Origin: Boothiomyces macroporosus
Taxonomy: Eukaryota > Chytridiomycota > Chytridiomycetes > Rhizophydiales > Terramycetaceae
Direction: 5' to 3'
NCBI GenBank assembly: GCA_027604185.1
Contig: JADGKB010000135.1
Span: 1 to 32,824 of the forward strand
Length of the DNA stretch: 32,824 nucleotides
Of the stretch, positions 1-9,685 are shown in pieces. The notes under the pieces are model-generated. The model saw only the letters and a program-made list of their open reading frames with translations, was not told the origin of the DNA and made no database searches. Position 1 is the first letter of the stretch, and each line of letters begins with the position of its first letter. A program made the position numbers and the translations under genes.

Positions 1-915
1 ACATGACGGTTGGCAGGCCAACAGGGATGGCGGCAATGGTGATAATAACGGTTTGCTTGAGCGAGTCGAGGAAAGAGTTTCCCTTCGTGGTCATAGAGTC
101 GATAAAGATAATGAGGGCCATAACAACAGTGATGATGACCAGAAAGTCGCCGATGGTCTTGATGACCTTCTGGAAGTGTCCTTCGTCGTTGGTCATGGAG
201 ATCAGGTTGGCAGCGCGGCCAATGTAGGTGTGGATACCAGTCTTGGTGACGACACCCATCATCTGGCCCTGCTTTACGATCGAGGAGGAGTACGCAATGG
301 CGTCCTTCCCTTTAGAGACAGGGAGCGATTCGCCCGTGAGAGCAGCCTGGTCGATTTGCAAGTTTCCTTCAGTGACTTCGCCAGTGGCATCGATACCCAG
401 CAATCTGGCGTCGGCTGGAACAATGTCACCCAGTCTGAGAATGATGATGTCGCCAGGGACCAAAAGAGCAGCTTCGACTTCCACCAATTTGCCGTTTCTC
501 CAAGCCCTAGTCTTCAGGGCAAGGGTGTTCTTCAGCGCATCCAAGGCAGATTCAGCCTTGGCTTCTTCGTGGAACCCAATGACAGCGTTGGCAATCAGAA
601 CAAAAACAAGGATACCAAAGTCGATCCAGTTGCCCAAGATGGCAGACAGGATCGTAGCGATTTCCAAAAGGTAAGAGATGGGGCCCAAAAAGTAGCCCAA
701 GAACTTCAAGTAAGGATTCACCCGGACTTCAGGCAGCTCTATAGTTAGCAACAGTTACCATTAGGGCCAAACTTTTCCAAACGAGCAGCAGCTTCCTCGT
801 CACTTAACCCTTTGCTTGGGTCAGTTTGAAGCAGTTTTTCATATTCAGCATCAATTTCATCCGCAACTTCTTTATGTTCAGTATTAGATACAGGTTTGTT
901 GTTGGCTCCGGCCAT
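1..915 (-). CDS. Plasma-membrane H+-ATPase A (P3A type), 5' part, runs off the left edge
   Basis: Proton-pumping P-type ATPase that builds the plasma-membrane proton gradient. The ATG at 915 opens an acidic cytosolic N-terminus. A 20-nt intron (739-758, GTAACTGTTGCTAACTATAG) interrupts the conserved N-E-LPEV stretch. Removing it joins the two frames exactly where paralogues B and C have an intron. The rest covers TM1-TM2, the actuator domain with LTGES, TM3 and the TM4 motif PVGLP, where the window ends before the DKTGT phosphorylation site. Codons are strongly C/G-ending, unlike the A/T-ending copy B, which suggests high expression. Upstream (916-1293) is its promoter region. The family call is firm; the proton specificity is inherited from the family. 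Confidence 0.93.
739..758 (-). other. 20-nt spliceosomal intron in H+-ATPase A
   Basis: GT at 758, AG at 739, with a CTAAC branch-like motif five bases before the terminal TATAG. Splicing restores the codon for the Glu of the conserved N-E-LPEV motif. The intron sits at the same codon and phase as those at 3963-3982 (copy B) and 32065-32086 (copy C), whose internal sequences are unrelated. This makes it the clearest single proof that ultrashort introns here are real. Confidence 0.93.
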
Positions 916-1293
916 AAATACAAAGATAGATAATGGCGATTTTTCTTTTCTATTTATAGTGGTGATGGCTGTAAATCTGCCCCCTACACTGAAACTTTGG
1001 GCGTACAATGGGGGAGATGAAATTAATTTATCGCTTGTGCTACTAGCGGTATTTACTCTTGATATCCACAGATAAGCAAGTTAAGCATAGGACCGTTGAA
1101 AATTCACAGAAGAATTAATTCTCCACTTTGCATGAATAGTTTTACTCTAAAAATTAACAAACACAATGGAACAATAATGTGACAAACACAAGAGGTTCCA
1201 TCCCCTCGCCTCAACAATGCAAATTTCCGAATAGTCGAACAATGTCATCAAACATTTTTATTGAAAAACTTTTAACAAATCTATCGTGCTTTG
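916..1293. other. Intergenic region between H+-ATPase copies A and B
   Basis: A 378-bp AT-rich stretch upstream of copy A and downstream of the copy B stop codon. It must hold the copy A promoter and the copy B terminator. I see no supported gene, tRNA or convincing repeat. A pyrimidine-rich tract lies just upstream of the copy A ATG. Confidence 0.6.
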
Positions 1294-4103
1294 TTAGGGC
1301 GAGCTATTATTTCCTTCTGAATTTCCCGCAGTGAGAGGTTCCATGCTTTTAGACATTTTTATATTTTTTGCCTTTCCAAAAGCATTGGCGGCCGAGATAA
1401 CCAAAAGGGTTCTACGTAGCTTCTTAAAGTTCTCGTGTACTCTTTCCTTTGTATGCTTCATATTTAATCGTTTTTGCAACTTTTGCTTGTGTTTCTGGGA
1501 AGGCCAGAGTTTAGATACAAGCTCAAATGACCAATACTTGAACGTGAAAACTTTGACAATATCAAGTAGCATAAACACGACTCCAGATACCGCCAATATT
1601 CCAAAGGTCCAACCTGCACCAATTGGATAGGCTTCCAACCATGAAGGGCCAAACAATGTAATGACACCAGCAACAATCTGAGTACCGATAATAGCAGTCA
1701 AGAAAGTCCAAGATGGCATTGATTTCCACCACCAAGTTGATAATCTGGTAGAGAAAATTACAAAGTGAGGACACGATGAGATTTGCAAATACATTGCAGT
1801 TTGCACAATTTGATGATTGATTACATCAGAAAGTACAGGTAGACCATTTTGATCTAGTGGTGGTGGAAATTGGAATGGATACACACTTTTTAGAGTAAAA
1901 AAGTGGGCAAAAGAAACGACCATCAATAGGAATCCCAATATAAACGACAGAGTCAAAAGTTGTCCAAGTCTCCACTTGTCTGGTCTCTTTGAAATTCGGG
2001 CATGGTCAACAGAAATAACCAGAGTAGCAGCATCATTTAGAACGGCGATTAATAGAATCAATCGATCAGGGAGAGCAAAGTTGAATGCCAGGATAGAGAT
2101 GAAGAAGAACAACAAAAAGTGGATAGTGGAAGCAATACGGTAGAGAGCATATGATCGCATACGTTGGAAGATAGCTCTTGAGCATTTGATACCATCAACG
2201 ATAGTAGACAAACCTTCAGCGAGCAAGACAATATCTGCAGCGGAACGAGCAGCTTCGGTACATCCTTCAACAGCGATACCAACATTGGCTTTCTTCAAAG
2301 CTGGAGCATCGTTTACACCATCACCTGTCATACCAACCAAGTATCCACGCTTTTGCAACAGTTCGACAACTCTGAATTTGTGTTCAGGAATAACGTGAGC
2401 AAATCCATCAGCCTTTTCACATCTGTCAATGAGAGCCTCCTCATCTAGTGAACTATCAACCAACTTGTGAGCATCCAAAATGTTTCTTTGCATTCCAAGA
2501 CGGAAAGCGACTTCTTTAGCAATGATTTGTTGATCACCAGTAATCATCTTTACGTTCACACCCATTTCTTCACATTCCTTGATGGTAGCACCAGAATCTT
2601 CACGAGGAGGATCCAAAAGAGAAATCAGACCAATCAATTCAAATTTGTTACAATCTGCATCAACAGTTCGGGCAACACCAAGAGCACGGAGACCACGACC
2701 GGCCAAATCGATAATAGCATTACTTCCATCTTCATGACCCCCACATATCTGGATTACAACTTGCGGAGCCCCTTTGATCACACGAAATTGTTCCTGTGTA
2801 TCCAACTTTGTAACTCTCGCTTCCGTATATTTACTGGTAGGGTTGAATGGAATAAAGTTGGTGACTTTATACCCAGGAATTTGATGATCTTGCACTTCTC
2901 TATCACGAAGAAGCGGAACTTGTTGTTGAGCAGTCCTACGTACAGTACTTTCAATCGGATCTTGAGCTCCATGTTCGGAAGAGAAGAAAGAGTTTAATAG
3001 CAAGTCTTCAGCAGTATATTTTTCTCCGGTTCCACGTAAATTGTCAGTACTATTCCCTTTATACGCCAAAAAAGGCTTATCAAAGGATAGTTTGTTCATC
3101 GTCAAAGTTCCTGTTTTATCCGAACAAAGGATAGACACAGAAGCAAGCTCTTCGATTGCCGTGAGACGCTTAACAATCACTTTCTTCTTTGCAAGTTCAG
3201 AGGCGCCAACGGCCATAGTAACAGACATGACTGTGGGCAGCCCGACTGGAATAGCGGCAATGGTGATAATAACAGTTTGTTTCAGCGCATCACCGATACT
3301 TTGCATCTTGTCAAATTTGGCATCAAAAAATATTATCACCGCCATTACAATCGTGATAATAATTAAAAAGTCGCCAATAGTTTTGATAACCTTTTGGAAG
3401 TGACCTTGCTCATTAGTTATTGATATTAGGTTTGCCGCACGTCCAATATACGTGTGTATACCAGTTTTAGCCACTACAGCAAGCATAGCTCCTTGTTTAA
3501 CAATCGAAGAAGAGTAAGCCAACACTCCTTTGCCTTTAGATACTGGAAGAGATTCACCAGTAAGAGCAGCTTGATCAATTTGCAAGTTTCCTTCCGTAAC
3601 TTCGCCAGTTATTCCAACTCCCAAAAGTCTGCAATCCGCAGGGATAATATCACCAAGACGTAAGGCAATTACATCTCCGGGTACAAGCAAGGCAGCTTCA
3701 ACTTCGACAAGCTTTGCGTTTCTCCAAACTCTAGTTTTTAAAGCAAGTGTATTTTTCAGCGCATCTAGAGCCGATTCTGCTTTGGCTTCTTCGTGGAACC
3801 CGATAATTGCGTTTGCGATTAAAACGAATACCAATATCCCAAAATCTATCCAGTCACCAAGCCAGCCAGACAATATACACGCTATTTCAAGTAGATATGA
3901 TATAGGTCCAAGAAAATATCCCAGGAATTTCAAATATGGATTCGCTTTAACTTCAGGGAGTTCTAAATTAGTATTTAAATACCGTTTCTACCAAATTTCG
4001 CCAAACGCTCAGCAGCTTCCGCATCGGTTAGTCCTTTGAGCGGGTCGGTTTGAAGTAACTCCTCCAACTCTGGTTCGATTTCTTCCAACTCTTTCTCGCC
4101 CAT
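1294..4103 (-). CDS. Plasma-membrane H+-ATPase B (P3A type), complete
   Basis: Complete proton pump of 929 residues once the 20-nt intron at 3963-3982 is removed; the rest is one open frame. Visible motifs are LTGES in the actuator domain, PVGLP in TM4, CSDKTGTLT with the phosphorylated Asp near residue 322, MITGDQ, and TGDGVNDAP in the hinge. TM6 reads IAVLNDAATL, with the Asp that family work identifies as the proton-binding carboxylate. The C-terminus is basic, ends around 1294 and is longer than the last TM segment, as expected of an autoinhibitory tail. The start MGEKELEEIE at 4103 gives an acidic N-terminus like copies A and C. Codon use is A/T-ending and its sequence is the most diverged of the three. 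It shares a 214-bp divergent promoter region with the deubiquitinase. Confidence 0.95.
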
Positions 4104-4304
4104 TAGTAAATTTAGAGAAAAACGAGGCCTTCAAATGCATACGCGTTGTGATGATGTAATTTTGACAAGGCCGAAATACAATAGCTGATGCAATTGAGAT
4201 CAAGATTATATTTCAAATGCCCCGGATATTCTTCTCCTATTTTTATTCATCTAGTTGGTACTGCTTCCCAACATTGATATTTGAGAGTTCGAACAAAAAA
4301 AATC

Positions 4305-4312
4305 ACCAATCA
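4305..4312 (+). promoter_or_regulatory. CCAAT-box ACCAATCA upstream of the deubiquitinase
   Basis: ACCAATCA lies five bases before the ATG at 4318, in the divergent H+-ATPase B/deubiquitinase spacer. The same octamer recurs at 8036-8043 and 31233-31240, also upstream of genes. CCAAT boxes are bound by the NF-Y/HAP complex in fungi. The position so near the ATG is unusual. Confidence 0.4.
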
Positions 4313-4317
4313 GAAAA

Positions 4318-5891
4318 ATGTGGGAGGCACTTGATTCCATGCAGCTAATACAAATAGGAGTAGCAATTATAGCTGGGATTGGGATTTGGAAATATACGCA
4401 GCCGTCAAGCGGATCCAGCGGTTCCGGTAAAAGGGTCAAGTATCCCGGGGGACTATATAACGATGGAAACACCTGCTTTATGAACAGCGTTATTCAAGTA
4501 GACAGTAGTTAATGATAGGCGCTGGTGTCGATGCCATCGTTAATTGCATATCTGGAACAAACAAAAGACGAGAATTTAAAAGTTACATGTGCAATGTTAT
4601 ATTTAGCTGAAGGTGTTTCTCACTAACCTAGCATTGAAATTCGATTACGGAAAGAGAGCGCTTCGTCCGCATGTCCTCACTAATGCTCTTTGCGGGCAGG
4701 GAAACAAGCATCTTTTGGGCTATCAACAGCAGGACGCCCAAGAATTTTTCCAGCATGTTTCAACTTTGCTTTCAACCGAAGGAAAGAAAGGCACTAGACT
4801 TTCGCTGGACATCTTTCAGTCAAGTGACAATGACCTGAAATATTACTTTGTGGGCAGGGAATGCACAATTTCGCGATTTAATTCTGGGAAAAGTCCATTA
4901 ACAGGATTGCTGGCAAGTAGAATCACCTGCATGAAGTGTGGATACAAAGTAACATCAATTAATACCAGAGCCCATTAAAGCATGACACGTTTGACAATCT
5001 TTCTTTGACTATCCCTGCCCAATCAGGGTATACGTTAAAAACATTGTTAAGAAACTACACGTCTCCAGAAATCATTCAGGGATTTATCTGTGATAAATGC
5101 ACCATGATTGCAACACGAGCATCTCTTGAGAAAAAGAAGAATACTGTGGAATCTTTTCAAAAGGAGCAGATTACTGTACCACAGAAAACGGAGCCTGTCA
5201 AAGCGAAAAAGAAAAAGAAAAAGAAGAATTCTAAAGTCAGTCCTATTTCGAGTCAAAGAGTTCCTGGTATGGATCTGCCGTCAAAGATCAAGTTTCTTGA
5301 TGATGCAATATCTCTTGGGAAATTCGATGTTGATTTCGTAAGTTGGAATTTTAATTTTAGCCAAAAGAAATAGAAAAGACAAAGATCTATGCACCAGTTT
5401 CGAAACAGGTTTCGATTGAATCTGCCCCTCAATGTCTGTGTTTGCATATGCAGCGGTCCATGTATCTCCCATCTGGTCATCTAATTAAAAATAATGCTGC
5501 TGTGAATTTTGAAGATACTTTAGATATTACTGATATGATTTTACCGCCAATACCCCTTAAAGCCTTAGAGAAAGATTCCATAAAAGAAACCCCACAAGAT
5601 GTGCAAGAATTTCCAGGGATTGAAGCTGTTAAACAAGTGCCGCGAATTATCTTGAAACCCAAATTACGTTTTATTTATGAAGTAGTGGCAGTTATACTGC
5701 ATTATGGTCATCACGAAGCAGGTCATTTTGTTACGCTCCGAAAGATTAAGCACACCACAGAAAATGGAACAAAAGATATTTGGTATAGAATATCAGATGC
5801 GACAATTGATAGAGTAACTGATGTAGAAAATGATGTGTTCTTGCACGGAAGCCAGTACGCTTATATGATATTTTATGAACGCTTAAAATAA
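4318..5891 (+). CDS. Membrane-anchored ubiquitin-specific protease, USP30/Ubp16 type
   Basis: Peptidase C19 deubiquitinase of 496 residues after removing four introns (4498-4518, 4613-4631, 4949-4968, 5338-5360; 21, 19, 20 and 23 nt). An N-terminal hydrophobic segment (residues about 10-26) precedes the catalytic core, as in USP30 and yeast Ubp16, which sit in the mitochondrial outer membrane. The Cys box is GNTCFMN with Cys53, and a QQDAQEFF box follows. Zinc-ribbon-like CxxC pairs occur (CMKCG, CDKC). The His box is GHFVTL with His442. After WYRI comes Ser465-Asp466, so the third catalytic residue may be Ser as in USP30. A lysine-rich insert lies near residues 250-270. Every intron restores a family motif, for example VIQ-ALVSMPS and GYK-SPLKHDTF. 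Location is inferred from family. Confidence 0.92.
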
Positions 5892-6010
5892 TAAACTTCA
5901 CCCCACTGCTACCGACATATAATTTTTAAATGTAAACTAATGACGGAATTTTTCATTTTCTAGTCTGGTTTGTAATTGCTCAATCGTATTTTTACCCTTA
6001 AAACGCGTCA

Positions 6011-6721
6011 ATGACAAAGGGCAAAGTTGCACAATCGCAAAAGTCTAAATTAGCGCCAAAGACCAAATCAGCCAAGGTAGTTAAAAAGGTGGCTGCTCCA
6101 ACTAGAGGTACAAGTCGTTAATCCTAGTCACTACGCGTAGTACCGCTGCTTCAACTAGCAATGTATTGCAAAAGAAAGGCAATTCAAACTAACCATAGTC
6201 AAAGAAGCACCAAAATCAGAAGCTGCACCAGCAAAGAAAAAGGATGCTCTTGAAAAAGCACGTCCAACTGCTGGATCCAAATCTAGTCCAAAGAAAACTG
6301 TTGCTAAAGCAAAAACCACCACGGCTTCTCCTAAAAAGACTGAAAAGAAAGTTGCGGAACCAAAGAAGGAAAAAGTAGAATCGGCAAAAGCTGATTCCGT
6401 AAAGAAAGCGGTAAAGGTAGAGTCTGCAAAGAAGCAAGGAAAGGAAGCCGTTAAAGTGGACTCGCCAAAGAAACAAACCAAGGCGCAAGTTAAAGTATCT
6501 TTGCCAAAAAAGACTGTCAAATCGCCAGCTAAAAGTGTCAAAAAGACTGTGATGAAAAAGGTGCCAGTAAAGAATGGCAAGGCAGGATGGGTTTCTAAAA
6601 AAGTAAGTGAACCAGGAATGGCTACTAGAAGCATGCGTAGTGGTAATGTAGATTAACCAGAGGCAAAAAAGTATTAAAAGTGGTTAACCAAATCAAAGCC
6701 AAGGGAAAATCTAAAAAATAA
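6011..6721 (+). CDS. Lysine-rich, histone-H1-tail-like chromatin protein
   Basis: A 216-residue protein made almost entirely of Lys, Ala, Ser, Val and Pro, with SPKK-type motifs (SSPKK, ASPKK, DSPKK) like linker-histone tails that bind the DNA minor groove. No winged-helix globular H1 domain is present, so it resembles tail-only H1 proteins rather than canonical H1. Three 20-nt introns are needed: 6108-6127 (GT-AG), 6179-6198 (GC-AG) and 6643-6662, which must use the second AG of CCAGAG because the first leads to an early stop. After splicing it ends in a basic tail at 6721. It is convergent with the RRM gene, 58 bp away. The role in chromatin is inferred from composition only. Confidence 0.8.
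6179..6198 (+). other. 20-nt GC-AG intron
   Basis: GCAATTCAAACTAACCATAG starts with GC instead of GT. It keeps a perfect CTAAC branch-like motif and the TAG end. Without splicing, the lysine-rich frame stops inside it; with splicing, the frame continues as KK-VKEAPKSE. No GT donor nearby gives the same frame. Confidence 0.75.
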
Positions 6722-6779
6722 TAAAACCAGATTCTCCATATATCCACCTTTATTATACAATTAAATTTGATTTTAAACA

Positions 6780-7988
6780 TTAAAGTGTTTTATATCTGGA
6801 TTCATGGTCTGAAGATGACGGAGGATACTCATCTTCAGCTGCAGTGGCAACAGCATCTTCCGAAGCCCAAGTTTGTTCTTGGTTGTTTTCCGTTTTTGAT
6901 TCCTCTTGTATATAATTTGGATCATAAGGAACTGCCATCATTGGATATGGTGGCATCATATAATAATTAGGATATGGAGCAGGTGAATTTCCCCAAGACA
7001 GTCGAATATTTGAACCGCCTACCATCAATCGAAACTTACCAATATTAACCCCAGCCAGTTGCTGAATAGCCATTTCAGCACTAGAGTGATACTGATATGA
7101 CACAAATCCGCATCGCATACCCGGAGGGATTTTTACGTTTAATATCTCGCCAAATGGAGAAAAATGTCTAGGGTTAGATTTATAATACGAGTAAAGTTCT
7201 TCCTCAGTTACATTTGGAGCCAAACCTCCCACAAATACAGTAGTATTATTAGGATCATAGCATACTGGAGGATACCCGTATGCGTAAGCTGGATAGTGCT
7301 TCCCTTGGACAGGTGAAGTAGGACTAATGGGGACCATCCCGAGTCTATTTTTTGGTGTAGCTACAGAAACTCTAATAGGTCTAGATCCGCTATGGTTAGT
7401 GTTAATTCTACCATATTTTCCCCTTCATTTCTACCATGGCATTTTGTTGCTCCTTTTCGTCGCTGAAGCGAACAAATCCGTATCCCTTGGATAATCCCGT
7501 ATTAATATCAGTCACAACTTTTGCGGATCGGACAGAGTTGTATTTTGATTGAAAAAGGTTCTATGTTAGAAAAAGGTACTAAAAGCATCAAGTCGGTAAC
7601 TTCCGAAGACAAATCTCCAACAAAAACAGAGTATTCCGGTCCCGTCTGAGGTAGGCCGCTTTGGTTAAAGAGAGTCTTGCCTGAAGATTCCGCTGATCCC
7701 ACCAGTTGCCCAGTTGAGCTTTAAAGTTCGATTAGTTCCTGGAATCAGAGTTCCATTCATATTGTTCAGGTAGTTTTGGGCTGATTCGTGCGAAGAAAAA
7801 TCAACGAAACAGTAACCAGCAGACTGTTGAGTGAACTTGTCCCTGATTAGCTTTACGTTCACAGTTTCTCCAGTTAGCGTATACCTATGTGAGCCAAGCG
7901 AATACCAAGTCTGGCGAATAAACGCTTCGTCCATCCATACATCCAAATCCCCCATGTAGATGGTGGTCTTATTGTGGTTTGTCGTCAT
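6780..7988 (-). CDS. Three-RRM RNA-binding protein, Nam8/RBP45/TIA-1-like
   Basis: RNA-binding protein of 360 residues with three RRMs (about 8-85, 103-175 and 215-290) and a Pro/Tyr/Met-rich tail. RNP motifs are visible: IYMGDL and AGYCFVDF in RRM1, VFVGDL and KGYGFVRF in RRM2, VFVGGL and CGFVSY in RRM3. This order and the linker RPIRVSVATPKN match the Nam8/Csx1/RBP45 family, which acts in splicing or mRNA stability. Six introns fit: 7885-7905, 7681-7702, 7561-7579, 7390-7411, 7168-7188 and 7019-7039 (21, 22, 19, 22, 21, 21 nt). Three of them have no stop and a length divisible by three, so they are supported by family alignment rather than by frame. The 7885-7905 intron is the least certain. 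Confidence 0.9.
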
Positions 7989-8422
7989 ATAGTTAAAGTT
8001 TAACTGTTTGCAAATTAAGCCTCGTTTTTAAATTGACCAATCAAATTCGAGTGTCCAAATAAGGAAGTCTGTGCCACAATGCCTTGAACTGACTCATTCT
8101 AAAATGGACATAGATCAAGCAGTAATAACCATACGATCATGATCTATTAATCTGTCGTCTCGCATTATGGTATTGTTCAGGGCTGTAACTTGGCGACAAA
8201 TTTTTATCGACTTGTACATGTGAAATTTTAATTAAAAATTTTCCACCAGCAGCATTGACGCATGTTCATTCCTGCAATTGTTAAAGTCAATCCTAATGTT
8301 GCCACAGTCAAGATCGCTTAGCAATGTAAAACCTGTCGCAACTTTTCAAAGCCCCCAAAAGGCGTTGGCGCCTCTGCCCTTTGCATGAGATAAATTTCCT
8401 CATTTTTGATTTTTTTCATTGA
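7989..8422. other. Intergenic region; possible small split gene on the minus strand
   Basis: 434 bp between two divergent genes. It holds an ACCAATCA box (8036-8043), a GGCGCC palindrome near 8366, and two pyrimidine/purine-rich tracts before the array. On the minus strand open segments from ATG 8386 to a stop at 8015-8017 can be chained with introns of 20 (GC-AG), 36 and 31 nt into about 95 codons with no recognisable family. The CCAAT box falls inside the proposed last exon, and two of the introns are off-size, so I do not call a gene. Confidence 0.3.
8036..8043. promoter_or_regulatory. CCAAT-box ACCAATCA upstream of the RRM gene
   Basis: ACCAATCA on the plus strand, 48 bp before the RRM-protein start codon, which is on the minus strand. 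The same octamer occurs at 4305 and 31233. Confidence 0.35.
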
Positions 8423-9499
8423 ATGAAGTATCTGTTGATTTCAGCAGCGCACGCTTATATTTCATTTACTCAAGTTCATGATGATCCAAGTTGCTCACAG
8501 TCGTTCAATGCGGATCAATTGGCGGATTTATACTATTTAACATCTGTGTTTAAACAAGTTGCTGCAACTACTGGAGCTCCAGGACCACTAGGGGAAAGTG
8601 CAGGAAATGGACCACCACCTACAGGGCAAAATCGTCCTCCGCCTCCACCATTAGCAAACGGAACCCCACCGCCAATAAGAGTATCAATGGGATGCTATCC
8701 ATCCATTTCTTATCCCGGAAACTTTGCATATTTCCTTCTAGATAGTCAAAATACACTGTCTTATTATGACAAGTGCACATTTGGTGACTGTTCTGTAGGA
8801 TGTAGTTTGATTGGAACGTCTTCCTATGCTCAAAATGCCTCCAGTTCGGTCCATTGTCTTCCTCAGAGCTACGTTCCTACTGTATCCCTGACCAAAAACT
8901 ATCGTCAAAAGTTTTATAACGCAGGACAAAATTGCAATGGGACTGTGATCTATTACGTTGATGTCCCCATCTATGACTCTTGCACTGCTATTGCGAACGG
9001 ATATGCGATTTCAACTCTAAATGGAAACGTACTGACCCAAAATTATTGTGCTGATAGTAAATGTACCAGTTGTCAGACATCAAAAACAATTAAGCCTTGG
9101 GAATTCAAGAATAGCTGCACTCTAGTTCAAGATGGAAACGGGCTGCCATTATTTAGCACAGTAGGTATGCTGGTAGTAAATGGGGTTGAAGCTCCTCCAC
9201 AATTGAATTCGACAACACCTGTACCGACAGCTACCGCAACCGCGTCAAGCTCTAATGATCAATCACCCTCCTCAAATGTAGTTATAATCAGTGTTGTTGT
9301 TGGGGCTGTGATCATTCTCTTGTTTGCTATCGCACTGCTGTCAGTCTTTTACTACAAGCGAAGGGCGAAAAAGCTTGACGAAAAGTTTGAATCTGTTGCT
9401 ATGCTTCCAACTGAGCCGCCATCTGTTGTTTCTGGAATGGACAGAGGGACGTATTTAATGTATCTTGATTCTGTTGATGAAAATGCCAAACACACTTGA
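8423..9499 (+). CDS. 12-Cys type I membrane protein, array member 1
   Basis: First of five tandem paralogues of a family I do not recognise. It has 358 residues: a short hydrophobic leader (MKYLLISAAHA), a Pro-rich stretch (about 50-88), an ectodomain with 12 cysteines, a Ser/Thr-rich stalk, one TM helix (about residues 288-312), a basic stop-transfer (YYKRRAKK), and a cytosolic tail ending GMDRGTYLMYLDSVDE. Shared ectodomain markers are GCYPS, YDKC, a Cys pair DCSVGC, DSKCTSC and PWEF. This copy has no intron, unlike members 2-4. Its N-terminal motif VHDDPSCSQS departs from the VNxPxCW of its siblings. Topology is inferred from hydrophobicity; function is unknown. A surface receptor or adhesin role is only a guess. 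Confidence 0.85.
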   Translation: MKYLLISAAHAYISFTQVHDDPSCSQSFNADQLADLYYLTSVFKQVAATTGAPGPLGESAGNGPPPTGQNRPPPPPLANGTPPPIRVSMGCYPSISYPGNFAYFLLDSQNTLSYYDKCTFGDCSVGCSLIGTSSYAQNASSSVHCLPQSYVPTVSLTKNYRQKFYNAGQNCNGTVIYYVDVPIYDSCTAIANGYAISTLNGNVLTQNYCADSKCTSCQTSKTIKPWEFKNSCTLVQDGNGLPLFSTVGMLVVNGVEAPPQLNSTTPVPTATATASSSNDQSPSSNVVIISVVVGAVIILLFAIALLSVFYYKRRAKKLDEKFESVAMLPTEPPSVVSGMDRGTYLMYLDSVDENAKHT

Positions 9500-9685
9500 G
9501 AGTTTTAGAATATACATATTAGTTTTTTATTTTGTCTTGTACCTGGGAAATTCTCTAGAATCTGGGATAGTCTCAACCGAAAGATCTTTGTGAAATCATC
9601 CCCAAGCTGGTCTGGTACCTTGATTTTGATTCGTTCAATTCTGCAAGCACAGATCCACACTATCAAAAAAATTTCGCACTTCAAA

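Noticed and set aside
53..748. Long plus-strand ORF of 231 codons
   Set aside because: It is the antisense of H+-ATPase copy A, whose minus-strand frame matches the family along its whole length.
4498..5360. Deubiquitinase and other genes as frameshifted pseudogenes
   Set aside because: Every frame break coincides with a 19-23 nt GT-AG segment whose removal restores conserved motifs, so these are introns.
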